Shown piece by piece: positions 24,410-32,758 of a stretch of DNA of 36,251 bases. The notes below the pieces were generated by a model. The model was not told where the DNA came from and did not search any database. It saw nothing but the letters and a program-made list of their open reading frames with translations. Each line of letters begins with the position of its first letter. Positions within the stretch are counted from its first letter, which is position 1. Origin of the DNA: Planctomycetia bacterium (GTDB taxonomy: Bacteria; Planctomycetota; UBA8108; UBA1146); contig JAAXJX010000045.1 in assembly GCA_012269595.1 (NCBI GenBank), positions 1 through 36,251 of the forward strand. The letters are read 5' to 3'. A program made the position numbers and the translations under genes.

Positions 24410-26197
24410 ATGAACCCTGTGGTGAACGACTTTTCAGTTCGTATCGCGACCCCGAATGGTACGGGAAGCCAGACTTCCAATATCGTGATCCATCGTGCGT
24501 TGTTGCGAATGGGACTCGCTGCCAATGCCAAGAACCTGTTCCCATCGAATATCGCAGGGTTGCCCACCTGGTATCAGATCCGGGTCAGCCCCGGTGGCTG
24601 GCAGACGATGGCCGAATCATGGCAAATCCTGCTCCCCCTCAATCAGGCCACCATCGGCAAGGATCTGCGGGAGAGTGCACCGGGCACCGTTGTCATCGAC
24701 AACAGTGATTGGAAAACCGCAGACAGTGCCTTCGAGGGATTTGTTCGCTATCCGGTTCCCTTCGACAAGTTGGCCAGAGGAATCGACAATGCCAAACTTC
24801 GTCCGAGACTGAAAAACCTGATTTATGTGGGTGTCGTTGCCTGGTTGCTCGATATTCCCATCAAGGCTGTTCGCGAAGCACTGGAGACGGTCTTCCCGGG
24901 AAAAACTGAAGTGGTCGATCTCAATGAGAGTGCTGCGATGATCGGCCATGAGTACGCCAGTGAAAACTTCACCAAACAGGATCCCTACACCACCGAATCT
25001 GCTGATCAGGTTGGGAACAGAATCCTCGTCGACGGTAATGAAGCGGCAGCACTGGGTGCGATCTGGGGCGGGGTCTCGGTTGTGGCCTGGTATCCGATCA
25101 CTCCGGCTTCATCTCTGGCTGAAAACCTGGAGAAACACATCGAAAAAATTCGGGACAAGGATTCCGACGGAGCCAATCGTTTTGTTGTCGTTCAGGCAGA
25201 AGACGAACTCGCTGCGGTGGGAATGGCATTGGGCGCCGGTTGGGCTGGAGCGCGATCGATGACATCCACCAGTGGTCCCGGGATTTCACTGATGGCAGAG
25301 AACCTTGGTTTGGGTTACTTCACCGAAATCCCCACTGTCATATACGACGTCCAGCGTGTGGGACCCTCCACCGGACTCCCCACCCGAACACAACAGAGCG
25401 ACATGTTACAGGTAGCTTTCCATTCCCACGGCGATACACGCTTCCCGATGCTGTTGCCGGCTAATCCGGGAGAAGCGTTCAGCATGTCCTGCCAGGCATA
25501 TGACCTCGCAGAAAAATACCAGACTCCTGTCGTCTTCATGTCCGATCTCGATTTGGGCATGAACAACTGGATCTGCGATCCCCTCGAAGAACCTTCCACA
25601 GATTTTGACCGTGGAAAAATCGCTTCTGACGAGGTGATTGCAAGACTTGAAAAGTGGGGCCGCTACCGGGATGTCGATGGCGACGGAATTCCCTACCGGA
25701 CCATTCCGGGTGTGACTCTTCACCCCGATGCCGCTCACCTCACCCGTGGCTCCGGTCATGATGAGGACGCCAACTACAGTGAATCGCCCGAAGTCTACTC
25801 CCGCAATCTCGACCGCATCGCCCGGAAGATCTCCGGCATGGTGGTGGACCTTCCAGAACCGATTCTCAAACCGGGTCAGGGAGACATGGGATTGATCGCA
25901 TTTGGAACGACAGATTGGGCCGTGGAAGAGGCACTTGCGGACATGGAATCGACTCCTGACTACCTCCGCGTCCGTAGTTTCCCCTTCCACCAACAGGTCG
26001 GTGAATTCCTCGAGAATCATGAGTCCGTCATGGTGATCGAGCAGAATCAACAGGGCCAAATGGCACAACTGTTGGCGATGGAGTACCCGCAACTGGCGGG
26101 ACGCATCGTTTCAAAAACCTATTACGGAGGGCTCCCCCTCTCAGCCAACTTTGTTCGGGAAGCACTGCAGAGTGCTTCTGAAGTGGAGGCACGATGA
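24410..26197 (+). CDS. korA: 2-oxoacid:ferredoxin oxidoreductase, fused gamma-alpha subunit
   Basis: It is half of the enzyme that oxidatively decarboxylates a 2-oxoacid to the acyl-CoA while reducing ferredoxin (or the reverse), in the cytoplasm. The 595-residue protein joins a gamma domain (about 1-195; GTGSQTSNIVIHRALLRMG at the front) to an alpha domain (from about 205; YPITPASSLAENLEKH, EDELAAVGMALGAGWAGARS, TSTSGPGISLM). The fused form is typical of 2-oxoglutarate-type (KorA) subunits, which is why that symbol is used, but the substrate is not proven. GGGAG six bases before the ATG supports the start. The stop overlaps the beta-subunit ATG (ATGA). Confidence 0.93.
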   Translation: MNPVVNDFSVRIATPNGTGSQTSNIVIHRALLRMGLAANAKNLFPSNIAGLPTWYQIRVSPGGWQTMAESWQILLPLNQATIGKDLRESAPGTVVIDNSDWKTADSAFEGFVRYPVPFDKLARGIDNAKLRPRLKNLIYVGVVAWLLDIPIKAVREALETVFPGKTEVVDLNESAAMIGHEYASENFTKQDPYTTESADQVGNRILVDGNEAAALGAIWGGVSVVAWYPITPASSLAENLEKHIEKIRDKDSDGANRFVVVQAEDELAAVGMALGAGWAGARSMTSTSGPGISLMAENLGLGYFTEIPTVIYDVQRVGPSTGLPTRTQQSDMLQVAFHSHGDTRFPMLLPANPGEAFSMSCQAYDLAEKYQTPVVFMSDLDLGMNNWICDPLEEPSTDFDRGKIASDEVIARLEKWGRYRDVDGDGIPYRTIPGVTLHPDAAHLTRGSGHDEDANYSESPEVYSRNLDRIARKISGMVVDLPEPILKPGQGDMGLIAFGTTDWAVEEALADMESTPDYLRVRSFPFHQQVGEFLENHESVMVIEQNQQGQMAQLLAMEYPQLAGRIVSKTYYGGLPLSANFVREALQSASEVEAR

Positions 26198-27231
26198 GCG
26201 AGGAAAAAGCACCCGCAGTCAATCAACTGGGATTGTCCAAGGCTGACTACAAAGCAGGCGCCTCAACGATGTGCAAGGGCTGTGGTCACGATCGCATTTC
26301 TGAAGCGATCATTCAGGCCTGCTACGACCTTGGTGTGGATGGTCGCAGCGTCATCAAAATGAGTGGAATCGGCTGCAGTTCCAAAACTCCGGCATACTTC
26401 CTTGGACAATCGATGGGCTTGAATTCGACTCATGGCCGAATGCCCAGTTTTGCCACTGGAGCTCACCTCGCCAATCTGGATATGAACCCCATCGGTGTCA
26501 GTGGTGATGGAGACTCTGCAAGTATCGGTATGGGGCAGTTTGTTCACATGATCCGCCGCAATCCGAAAATGGTCTACATCGTCGAGAACAATGGTGTCTA
26601 TGGTCTGACCAAAGGACAGTTTTCTGCAACTGCAGATCGTCGCAGTCCTTCCAAACGCGGCAAGTTTCCGCGAGAGGAATCCATCGACCTGTGTGGTTTG
26701 GCTCTTGAGTTGGGAGCGCCCTTTGTCGCCCGGTCATTCAGTGGTGATAAAAAGCAACTGGTACCGATTCTGAAAGCCGCATTCTCATTTGATGGACTGG
26801 CTTTCATCGACGTCATCTCACCTTGTGTAACCTTCAATAACCATGAAGGATCGACCAAGTCATACACCCATCAAAAAGAACATGGCGTCACCTACCACGA
26901 CCCGTTCTTCATCGCCCCCAAGGAACAGATCGACATCGAATACGAGGATGGCGAACTTCAGGAGGTCACCCTCCATGACGGATCCAAACTCGTTTTGAGA
27001 AAGCTGGAAAAAGATCACAATCCGGCAGAAATCAGTTCTGCAAGAAGCATGCTTATGGAGACCAGGGATCGGGGTGAGATCCTCACCGGACTGATCCATG
27101 TGGACACTGAGCAACCTTCACTGGCCGAGGTCAGCGGTCTCTCCAGAGAACCGCTGGTTCGTCAGGAACAGGGAGATCTTAGACCCGCTGCAGGAGTGCT
27201 TCAGGGAATCAACGATTCGTTCCGGATCTGA
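26194..27231 (+). CDS. korB: 2-oxoacid:ferredoxin oxidoreductase beta subunit
   Basis: This 345-residue protein binds thiamine diphosphate and a [4Fe-4S] cluster. Four cysteines match the cluster ligands of this type: C27 and C30 in MCKGCGHD, C61 in SGIGCSS and C211 in SPCVTFNNH. The thiamine motif runs from GDGD (104-107) to ENNGVYGLT. Lys replaces the usual Pro in the CPGCG segment; the cysteines are intact. It is coupled to the alpha subunit by an ATGA overlap. No separate ferredoxin-like delta subunit is present, in line with the KorAB two-subunit type. The next gene converges 20 bases beyond the stop; a 5-bp hairpin there is too weak to call a terminator. Confidence 0.93.
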   Translation: MSEEKAPAVNQLGLSKADYKAGASTMCKGCGHDRISEAIIQACYDLGVDGRSVIKMSGIGCSSKTPAYFLGQSMGLNSTHGRMPSFATGAHLANLDMNPIGVSGDGDSASIGMGQFVHMIRRNPKMVYIVENNGVYGLTKGQFSATADRRSPSKRGKFPREESIDLCGLALELGAPFVARSFSGDKKQLVPILKAAFSFDGLAFIDVISPCVTFNNHEGSTKSYTHQKEHGVTYHDPFFIAPKEQIDIEYEDGELQEVTLHDGSKLVLRKLEKDHNPAEISSARSMLMETRDRGEILTGLIHVDTEQPSLAEVSGLSREPLVRQEQGDLRPAAGVLQGINDSFRI

Positions 27232-27251
27232 TTCCATCTCCGGAATGAAAG

Positions 27252-28577
27252 TCAGGCGACGACCCTGAGTCCTTCAACAAGAATCCCCGGCAGGGCCGCT
27301 CCTCTGGGATGTCGACTGCCATACGTGTGATTGTCAGGAATCGTCTCGACCTCTGATCCGAGTTCCAGCAATCCTTCACCCAACAGACGGATGACAGAGT
27401 CGTCGATGCGGACGGTTCCCACAGGTGCCACCGGTTTTCCATCACGAACTCGCAAGGCGATCCAGCGGGTTACTCCAGTGACTCTGGCACCATCTCTCGC
27501 AGCCATGTTGCAATAATGAACATGGGAGAGCCAAAGACCATCTCCCACTCTCTCGCATGCGGTTGCAGGATCCATCTCCCCCGCCTGAATCGCCAGGGCA
27601 GATGGAGTTTCAGCACCACTTGCACCATTGGTATCAAGTTGAAACTCCATGGCGGTTCTCGGGCTGGTCAATCGCTCCACTCCTTTTCCCGAAGTGATCA
27701 GGGGAATCTCCTGAGGCAAGACAAAACCGTGCGCACCAAAGTCAGGAGCACCTACCGCAAGGGGCCTCTCCGAAATGTGCACTCTCGGATCGAGGGCATT
27801 TCCTGAGAAGAGCGGAGCGAAGGGGCTCGATCCCTTTTCGATGGCCCGGGCTGAAAAAGCCCCGTTCCAGAGGAGAGGTCCGAACAGGTCACGCAAAGCA
27901 GCAGGCTCCAGCCAAGCACGGTATTCTCCCGCTTCGGGTGTATCGAGCGGACGTGAAAGAAGCTCGAGCGATTGCTCTGCACGACCCCTGCGGGTCAGTA
28001 CCTCATCCCTGTGCCAGTCAACACCGGCCCAACCCCATTTGGATGCTCCGGGTGAATCACACAAATGCATCGATCCATCAATCACGGTCAATGGCGACTC
28101 GTACCAACGCCTGACCGCATTCGAGGTGGCCACACCCCTGAAGATCATCCCGGTCATGGCGATTCCGCAGGACTCAGCCCCGGAGATTTCACCCGCCAGA
28201 GATTCGATCAACTCCGATTTCCGTGGCAATCTTCCCTCGGAGCGAACCTCTCCACTTCCCGAATCAGGAAGCGGAGGAAGGTGAGGGTCCTCCGGTATCG
28301 TTTTCAAGGTTGCGGAAAGTCGATCGATGGCCTGCCTGATAGGGGCCCGATCACTCTCCATATTCCCTGACAACATGAGATTCATCCGAGACTCTCGTCC
28401 ACTCGAGCGAAGAGCAACCTCAACCATTCTCTGTTCGATGGAGCCGGCCTGACGAACCTTGCCTGCAGAAATCCGGGAGAAACCGGTCTTCTCAGCAGCC
28501 AGGGAAAGGGTGATCTCCTCACCTGCTGTCAGCAATGTTTCCGAATAATCGGCAAGATCATAAAACCAGGATTGCAT
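27252..28577 (-). CDS. pmbA: PmbA/TldE-type partner of TldD protease
   Basis: This 441-residue protein belongs to the TldD/PmbA family as the subunit without the zinc motif. The segment FSRISAGKVRQAG near residue 33 is the conserved N-terminal beta-strand region of PmbA. The C-terminal part (ELGSEVETIPDNHTYGSRHPRGAALPGILVEGLRVVA) matches the end of PmbA-like proteins only loosely. No HExxxH is found, which is normal for PmbA/TldE. In enterobacteria TldD-TldE is a heterodimeric metalloprotease that degrades unfolded peptides and matures microcin and CcdA substrates. The start overlaps the tldD stop (TAATG), so equal expression with tldD is expected. It is the last gene of the operon. Confidence 0.85.
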   Translation of the reverse strand: MQSWFYDLADYSETLLTAGEEITLSLAAEKTGFSRISAGKVRQAGSIEQRMVEVALRSSGRESRMNLMLSGNMESDRAPIRQAIDRLSATLKTIPEDPHLPPLPDSGSGEVRSEGRLPRKSELIESLAGEISGAESCGIAMTGMIFRGVATSNAVRRWYESPLTVIDGSMHLCDSPGASKWGWAGVDWHRDEVLTRRGRAEQSLELLSRPLDTPEAGEYRAWLEPAALRDLFGPLLWNGAFSARAIEKGSSPFAPLFSGNALDPRVHISERPLAVGAPDFGAHGFVLPQEIPLITSGKGVERLTSPRTAMEFQLDTNGASGAETPSALAIQAGEMDPATACERVGDGLWLSHVHYCNMAARDGARVTGVTRWIALRVRDGKPVAPVGTVRIDDSVIRLLGEGLLELGSEVETIPDNHTYGSRHPRGAALPGILVEGLRVVA

Positions 28578-30022
28578 TACCCCTCCCTTCCGAAGACTTC
28601 GAGTCCCCTGAATCGGCAGGCAGGCATGGCGTGACCGACGAAGACCATCTGGTTCGGTTCACCCTTGCCACAGTTGGGAGTGCCGCGGACCTGCCAGGTC
28701 TCACGGTCTCCGACTGCATCCAGGGAATTCCAGAACGGGATGGTCGTGCTTCGATAACCCGCATCCTTGACGCGTGTGGTCAACTCGCCATCTTCAATCA
28801 AGCGAGCGTCTTCAACTCCAAACTGGAATTTCCAGCGCCGGTCATCGATAGACCATGAGGAATTGACGTCGAGCCAAATGCCCTTTTCAATCCCGCCGAT
28901 CAGATCAGTCATTGGCGTCTCTCCAGGCTCCACATTCAGATTGGCCATACGGTCGATGGGTGGACGATTCCATGAACAAGCCCGGGTTACGGCCATTGCA
29001 GCTTCAGGGTTTTCCATTCTTTGTGCACTCAGCGATCCGCCAATTCCCCTGACGAGCAATCCCTTGTCAATCAGGCTGACCTTTTCAGCCTCGAGTCCCT
29101 CGTCGTCAAAACCGGTGCTGCAAACTTCTCCCTCAACTCCCGGATCGATCACCACATCGAGGATCTCGGGCCCCCAACGGAGTGACCCCAAATCAGAATC
29201 CTTGACGAAACTCGTGCCGGCATAGTTTCTTTCATCCCCGAGGATACGATCCAGCTCCAGAGCATGGCCGATCGATTCATGCACCTGCAAAACCATCTGT
29301 GCAGGTCCGATGACCGCATCCATCACCCCATTGGGACAGACGGGAGCCAACAGGGTTTCGATGGCATCTTCACGCAAGGAAGATCCCATTTGGTCAAAAC
29401 CGATCTGATCGAGAATCTCCAGACCTCCCAGTTGGGCATCGCTGCGACCACCATTGCTTTTGGATTGGACATCTGAACCATCTGAGGCAAGAGCCTGCAT
29501 CCATGGAATCAGCCGATCATGGGATTGCTGAATCGTGACACCGTCCGTCGTGACCAGAGTCGTTTCTGTTTTCGACCGGGCGAGGCTGACTACCCGCTGA
29601 ACGATGCGCTCATCTCCCCCCATCGATTGGCAAATCGCTTTCAATCTATCGACCAGATCGGCAGGCGAGGCTTCATCCCAGGAGTGGGTCACCGGGTGAT
29701 TCCAGTTTCCCGACTTCATCGGTCTGGGAGCTTTCGAGAAATCGACAACTCCACGATCGGAAACCGCCTGGGCCCAATCGAGTGCCACCCTTGCGGCCTG
29801 ATAAAGGCCACCGACCGACAAATCACTGGTGGCAGCAATACCCTGCCCTTCTCCGGTGACAACGGTAATCATCGCTCCTCTGTCTGAGGTCGATGAAGGC
29901 GGCAACAGCATTTCATCGCGGACAGTGAGGTTTTCACTGTGGGTCTCTACCCAGCGAAGTGAACACCAGGTTCCCCGGGGTGCAATACGCCCCAACAGTT
30001 CCTGAATCTCATGGGGAGTCAT
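28577..30022 (-). CDS. tldD: TldD-type metalloprotease subunit
   Basis: This 481-residue protein carries the catalytic zinc motif as HESIGHALELD (H248, E249, H253), matching the HExxxH of TldD. The N-terminal substrate-cleft region (MITVVTGEGQGIAATSDLS) and the C-terminal ARVTA/TRA segments (AMAVTRACSWNRPP, LIGGIEKGIWLDVN) fit the family. It pairs with the PmbA-like gene downstream to form the heterodimeric protease. GGAGAAGAGG lies a few bases before ATG 30022 and sets the start. The 18-base gap to nagA suggests the same transcript. No recognisable ribosomally made precursor peptide lies next to it in the window. Confidence 0.92.
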   Translation of the reverse strand: MTPHEIQELLGRIAPRGTWCSLRWVETHSENLTVRDEMLLPPSSTSDRGAMITVVTGEGQGIAATSDLSVGGLYQAARVALDWAQAVSDRGVVDFSKAPRPMKSGNWNHPVTHSWDEASPADLVDRLKAICQSMGGDERIVQRVVSLARSKTETTLVTTDGVTIQQSHDRLIPWMQALASDGSDVQSKSNGGRSDAQLGGLEILDQIGFDQMGSSLREDAIETLLAPVCPNGVMDAVIGPAQMVLQVHESIGHALELDRILGDERNYAGTSFVKDSDLGSLRWGPEILDVVIDPGVEGEVCSTGFDDEGLEAEKVSLIDKGLLVRGIGGSLSAQRMENPEAAMAVTRACSWNRPPIDRMANLNVEPGETPMTDLIGGIEKGIWLDVNSSWSIDDRRWKFQFGVEDARLIEDGELTTRVKDAGYRSTTIPFWNSLDAVGDRETWQVRGTPNCGKGEPNQMVFVGHAMPACRFRGLEVFGREG

Positions 30023-30040
30023 CGAGCCTCTTCTCCACTT

Positions 30041-31234
30041 TTATCGAACCTGTTCAATCGTTGCTGGCAGTCGGGGTCCTTCAGCGTCTTCCACAGACAA
30101 TCCGCCCCGCATGACCGCCTCAATTCCCGATTCTCCATGGATCACCAGATCCGCCCGGTAATCGGATCGCAGACTTCCCCTGCGTGGCAAGCCCAGATCC
30201 TCTGCTGCATTCAGTGAACCCATATTCTGCAGGCTGACCTGATCCCAACCGAGTGCTTGAGCCGTTCTCGATAATGCCTCTGGAAGCAGGGTGACGCTAC
30301 CGGCCAATGTCCCGTCAGAAAGGGTGGCCCGCTCTCCGTCCGAACAGACTTCCTGTCCACAGAAGACCCCTGAGGAAACCCCCATGCCCGCAAGCGGCAT
30401 CGCATCGCTGACCGCAATCAATCCGTTCGGCCCTTTCATTTTCAGGGCAAGGCGTACCAGATCATCGGACAAGTGGTGACCATCGAGAATCACTTCGCAG
30501 CGAACCCGATCATCGAGAAGGATTGCACCGACCGGTCCGGGATCCCGGTGATGAAGAGGTGGCATGGCATTACAAAGATGAGTGCAACGACGGGCACCGG
30601 CATCAATCGCCGCGGTAGTTTCAGCTGCAGAGGCACAGGTATGCCCGATCGATCCCTTGATCCCCACCATGGAGAACTTTTTCAGGGAAGAGAGTGGGAC
30701 TCTTTCAGGGGCGAAGGTCATCAACCTGAGCCGGCCACCGGCCGCCTCCAGAAGACGATTCATCAATTCGTCATCCCACTCCAGAACTCCCGATTCAGGT
30801 AAAGCACCCCGTCTTCCAGGTGAAAGAAAGGGCCCCTCGAGATGAATCCCGAGGATGGAGGGGCTGAGTTCCGCTGCTCTCGCCACCGTCGAGAGGATTT
30901 CTTTCATCTCTTCTTCAGGACCCGGAACGATGGTGGGATAAACGGTTGTCACTCCCAGAGCGGCGAGCTTTTCGACACTGTCAGCAAGTGTTTCAGGATC
31001 GGCGGCGTTGAAGTCGACTCCGCCAAAACCATGGATATGGGGGTCCACCCATCCAGGTGTCACTTTTCTTCCACCCAAATCCCAAATCTCATCGCCGGTT
31101 GCGGTACCGGCGGGTGCCAACTTTCGGATCACCGCCCCTTCAAGCAGCAAATCACCGTGGACAATCCGGTCCGGGAGTACCAACTCACCATTCCTGAGGA
31201 CCACTGTCGTTTCAGATTCTTCCGGATTGCTCAC
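30041..31234 (-). CDS. nagA: N-acetylglucosamine-6-phosphate deacetylase
   Basis: It removes acetate from GlcNAc-6-phosphate to give glucosamine-6-phosphate in the cytoplasm. The 397-residue amidohydrolase-fold protein shows PGWVDPHIHGFGG with HxH at 66-68, HLEGPFLSP with Glu133, SIGHT with His198, THLCNAMPP with His219, DGHH near 251-254 and the catalytic Asp277 in AVSDAMPLAGM. The complete site supports an active enzyme. The start is a GTG that overlaps the ROK stop (GTGA). The upstream kinase could provide the phosphorylated sugar, so the pair forms a salvage route for GlcNAc. No nagB deaminase is in the window. Confidence 0.94.
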   Translation of the reverse strand: MSNPEESETTVVLRNGELVLPDRIVHGDLLLEGAVIRKLAPAGTATGDEIWDLGGRKVTPGWVDPHIHGFGGVDFNAADPETLADSVEKLAALGVTTVYPTIVPGPEEEMKEILSTVARAAELSPSILGIHLEGPFLSPGRRGALPESGVLEWDDELMNRLLEAAGGRLRLMTFAPERVPLSSLKKFSMVGIKGSIGHTCASAAETTAAIDAGARRCTHLCNAMPPLHHRDPGPVGAILLDDRVRCEVILDGHHLSDDLVRLALKMKGPNGLIAVSDAMPLAGMGVSSGVFCGQEVCSDGERATLSDGTLAGSVTLLPEALSRTAQALGWDQVSLQNMGSLNAAEDLGLPRRGSLRSDYRADLVIHGESGIEAVMRGGLSVEDAEGPRLPATIEQVR

Positions 31235-32199
31235 GAATTTCCTCCACCACTCTTTTTCAAGTCGTCAGTCTGTATCAGATGAGCCGCTCTCAGAGCCGCA
31301 CCAATCCAGCCCGCCCGATTCCCCTGCTTCGCCTTGACGACAGTCAGGTCTGCCAGGGCCTTGGGCAACAAGTGACTTCTCAGAGACTCCTCAATCAACT
31401 CCAGATGTCGTGGACGGGCATCGATAATCCCTCCACCAATCACGATGACATCGGGATTGAGAAGGTGAACGGCACTCATCATTCCGGCTCCGAGAGTTCG
31501 TGCTCCTTCATCCAGAACTTCATTGGCCAACGAGTCCCCTGACAAACCTGCCTGAACCAGATCGGAAACACCGGGAGCCTCAGCGTTGCCGAGTCTTCGC
31601 CCCCACTCCTTGGCCATTCCCCAACCACCGGAGTAGGCCTCCATGCACCCGATCAATCCGCAGTTGCAGGCGCGGCCATCCGGTTCCCAGGTGATGTGCC
31701 CCAACTCCATCGCACCACCCACTGCTCCTTTGAGCAATTCACCCTCAATCACAGCTCCGCCACCGATACCGGTGCCGACCGTAGCAGCGAGAAGGTTGCG
31801 CGCCCCTTTACCTGCTCCCGAACGATACTCTCCCCATGCAGCAGCATTGGCGTCATTCTCTACCACAGATGGAACGCCGAATTTTTCACGGAAAAAGCCG
31901 ACGATATCGGTGCCATGCCAACCTCCGAGATTGGCGACAGGAAAGCGAATCGTTCCCTTGTCCGGGTCGACCACTCCGGGTGTCCCCAAACCGAGAGCAC
32001 CGACTTCTCCATCATTTTTGCGGGCCTCCTCGAAAGCGATATTCCCGGCATCTTCAAGGGCCTTGAGAATTGCTTCCTGGCCCAACGATGCATTGCTGGG
32101 AAAACGATCAGACCAGATTTCAACCCCATCAGGGGTACATAGACCCACCTTGATTTGAGTTCCACCCAGATCGAGTCCCGCAAAATACTCTTTGGTCAA
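31231..32199 (-). CDS. ROK family sugar kinase, probable amino-sugar kinase
   Basis: This 322-residue protein has the ROK/glucokinase fold: phosphate loop GLDLGGTQIKVG (8-19), catalytic END segment with Asp116, GTGIGGG (142-148) and the zinc-binding signature GHITWEP...CNCGLIGCME (His168, Cys178, Cys180, Cys185). There is no N-terminal helix-turn-helix, so it is a kinase and not a ROK repressor. Linkage to nagA suggests N-acetylglucosamine or a related amino sugar as substrate, but glucose or N-acetylmannosamine cannot be excluded. The TTG at 32199 follows GGAGG after four bases; another in-frame TTG at 32217 would place the ribosome binding site inside the gene. It is the first gene of the ROK-nagA-tldD-pmbA operon. 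Confidence 0.9.
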   Translation of the reverse strand: MTKEYFAGLDLGGTQIKVGLCTPDGVEIWSDRFPSNASLGQEAILKALEDAGNIAFEEARKNDGEVGALGLGTPGVVDPDKGTIRFPVANLGGWHGTDIVGFFREKFGVPSVVENDANAAAWGEYRSGAGKGARNLLAATVGTGIGGGAVIEGELLKGAVGGAMELGHITWEPDGRACNCGLIGCMEAYSGGWGMAKEWGRRLGNAEAPGVSDLVQAGLSGDSLANEVLDEGARTLGAGMMSAVHLLNPDVIVIGGGIIDARPRHLELIEESLRSHLLPKALADLTVVKAKQGNRAGWIGAALRAAHLIQTDDLKKSGGGNS

Positions 32200-32202
32200 G
32201 AT

Positions 32203-32209
32203 TCCTCCC
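32203..32209 (-). promoter_or_regulatory. Ribosome binding site deciding the ROK kinase start
   Basis: The minus strand reads GGGAGGA three bases before the TTG at 32199. It is the only strong Shine-Dalgarno match at this end of the gene and supports the 322-residue form with a TTG start. Confidence 0.7.
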
Positions 32210-32222
32210 TGGAGCAATGCCT

Positions 32223-32237
32223 CTGAATCTCATTCAG
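32223..32237. promoter_or_regulatory. Inverted repeat upstream of the ROK-nagA operon
   Basis: CTGAAT-CTC-ATTCAG is a perfect six-base inverted repeat with a three-base centre, 24-38 bases upstream of the kinase start. A further ATTCAG lies at 32247-32252 in direct orientation. The geometry suits a dimeric repressor site for a sugar-responsive regulator. No such regulator gene is in the window. Confidence 0.4.
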
Positions 32238-32398
32238 GACGTGGTGATTCAGATCAGCCGCCTTGAACAGCATCGACTGCCGCGGGAGCGGAGGCAAGGC
32301 TCCCTGATTCACACTTTCAGGAGTCACCACTGATTTTCCCGTTAAAAGTGGGAATGGAACCGGAGCCGAATTCGATGGAGAATATTCATGGAGGAACC

Positions 32399-32758
32399 AT
32401 GCACCCTGATACCCCTGATCAAGACTCTGCTCAGACCCCTTCCGGGGACTCCGGAGCAGTACAACGCTGGATCGATCGCTACCATGCGGATCACAAGCAC
32501 CCCATGAATCATGCCACTCATATCATTGGGATTCCGGCCATCGTGGCATCACTGGTGGTGGTTTTCTTCAATTGGCAATGGGGCCTGGGACTTTTCATCG
32601 GTGGATGGATTCTTCAGTTCATCGGACATGGAATCGAAGGCAATCGACCCTCCTTCATGAAAGATCCCCGCTTTCTGTTGGTGGGCCCGCTCTTCATTCT
32701 CCAACATGGGTTCCGCAAATTGACCGGTAAACAGCGAAAAGAAGACGACCCCTCATGA
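32399..32758 (+). CDS. Mpo1-like (DUF962) membrane protein
   Basis: This 119-residue protein has a polar N-terminus (about 1-20), then the DUF962 pattern RYHADHKHPMNHATHIIGIP, a hydrophobic segment (ASLVVVFFNWQWGLGLFIGGWILQFIGHGIEG) and FMKDPRFLLVGPLFIL. The conserved His residues before and between the helices match the Mpo1 group. Yeast Mpo1 is an Fe(II) dioxygenase of 2-hydroxy fatty acids, and the bacterial function is not established. GGAGG at 32390-32394 supports ATG 32399; an open extension to 32348 lacks such support. The stop overlaps the cytochrome gene (ATGA). Confidence 0.85.
   Translation: MHPDTPDQDSAQTPSGDSGAVQRWIDRYHADHKHPMNHATHIIGIPAIVASLVVVFFNWQWGLGLFIGGWILQFIGHGIEGNRPSFMKDPRFLLVGPLFILQHGFRKLTGKQRKEDDPS

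Noticed and set aside
27231-27246. ATTCC/GGAAT hairpin between convergent korB and pmbA as a shared terminator
   Set aside because: The five-base-pair, AT-containing stem has no U-tract on either side and could easily occur by chance.
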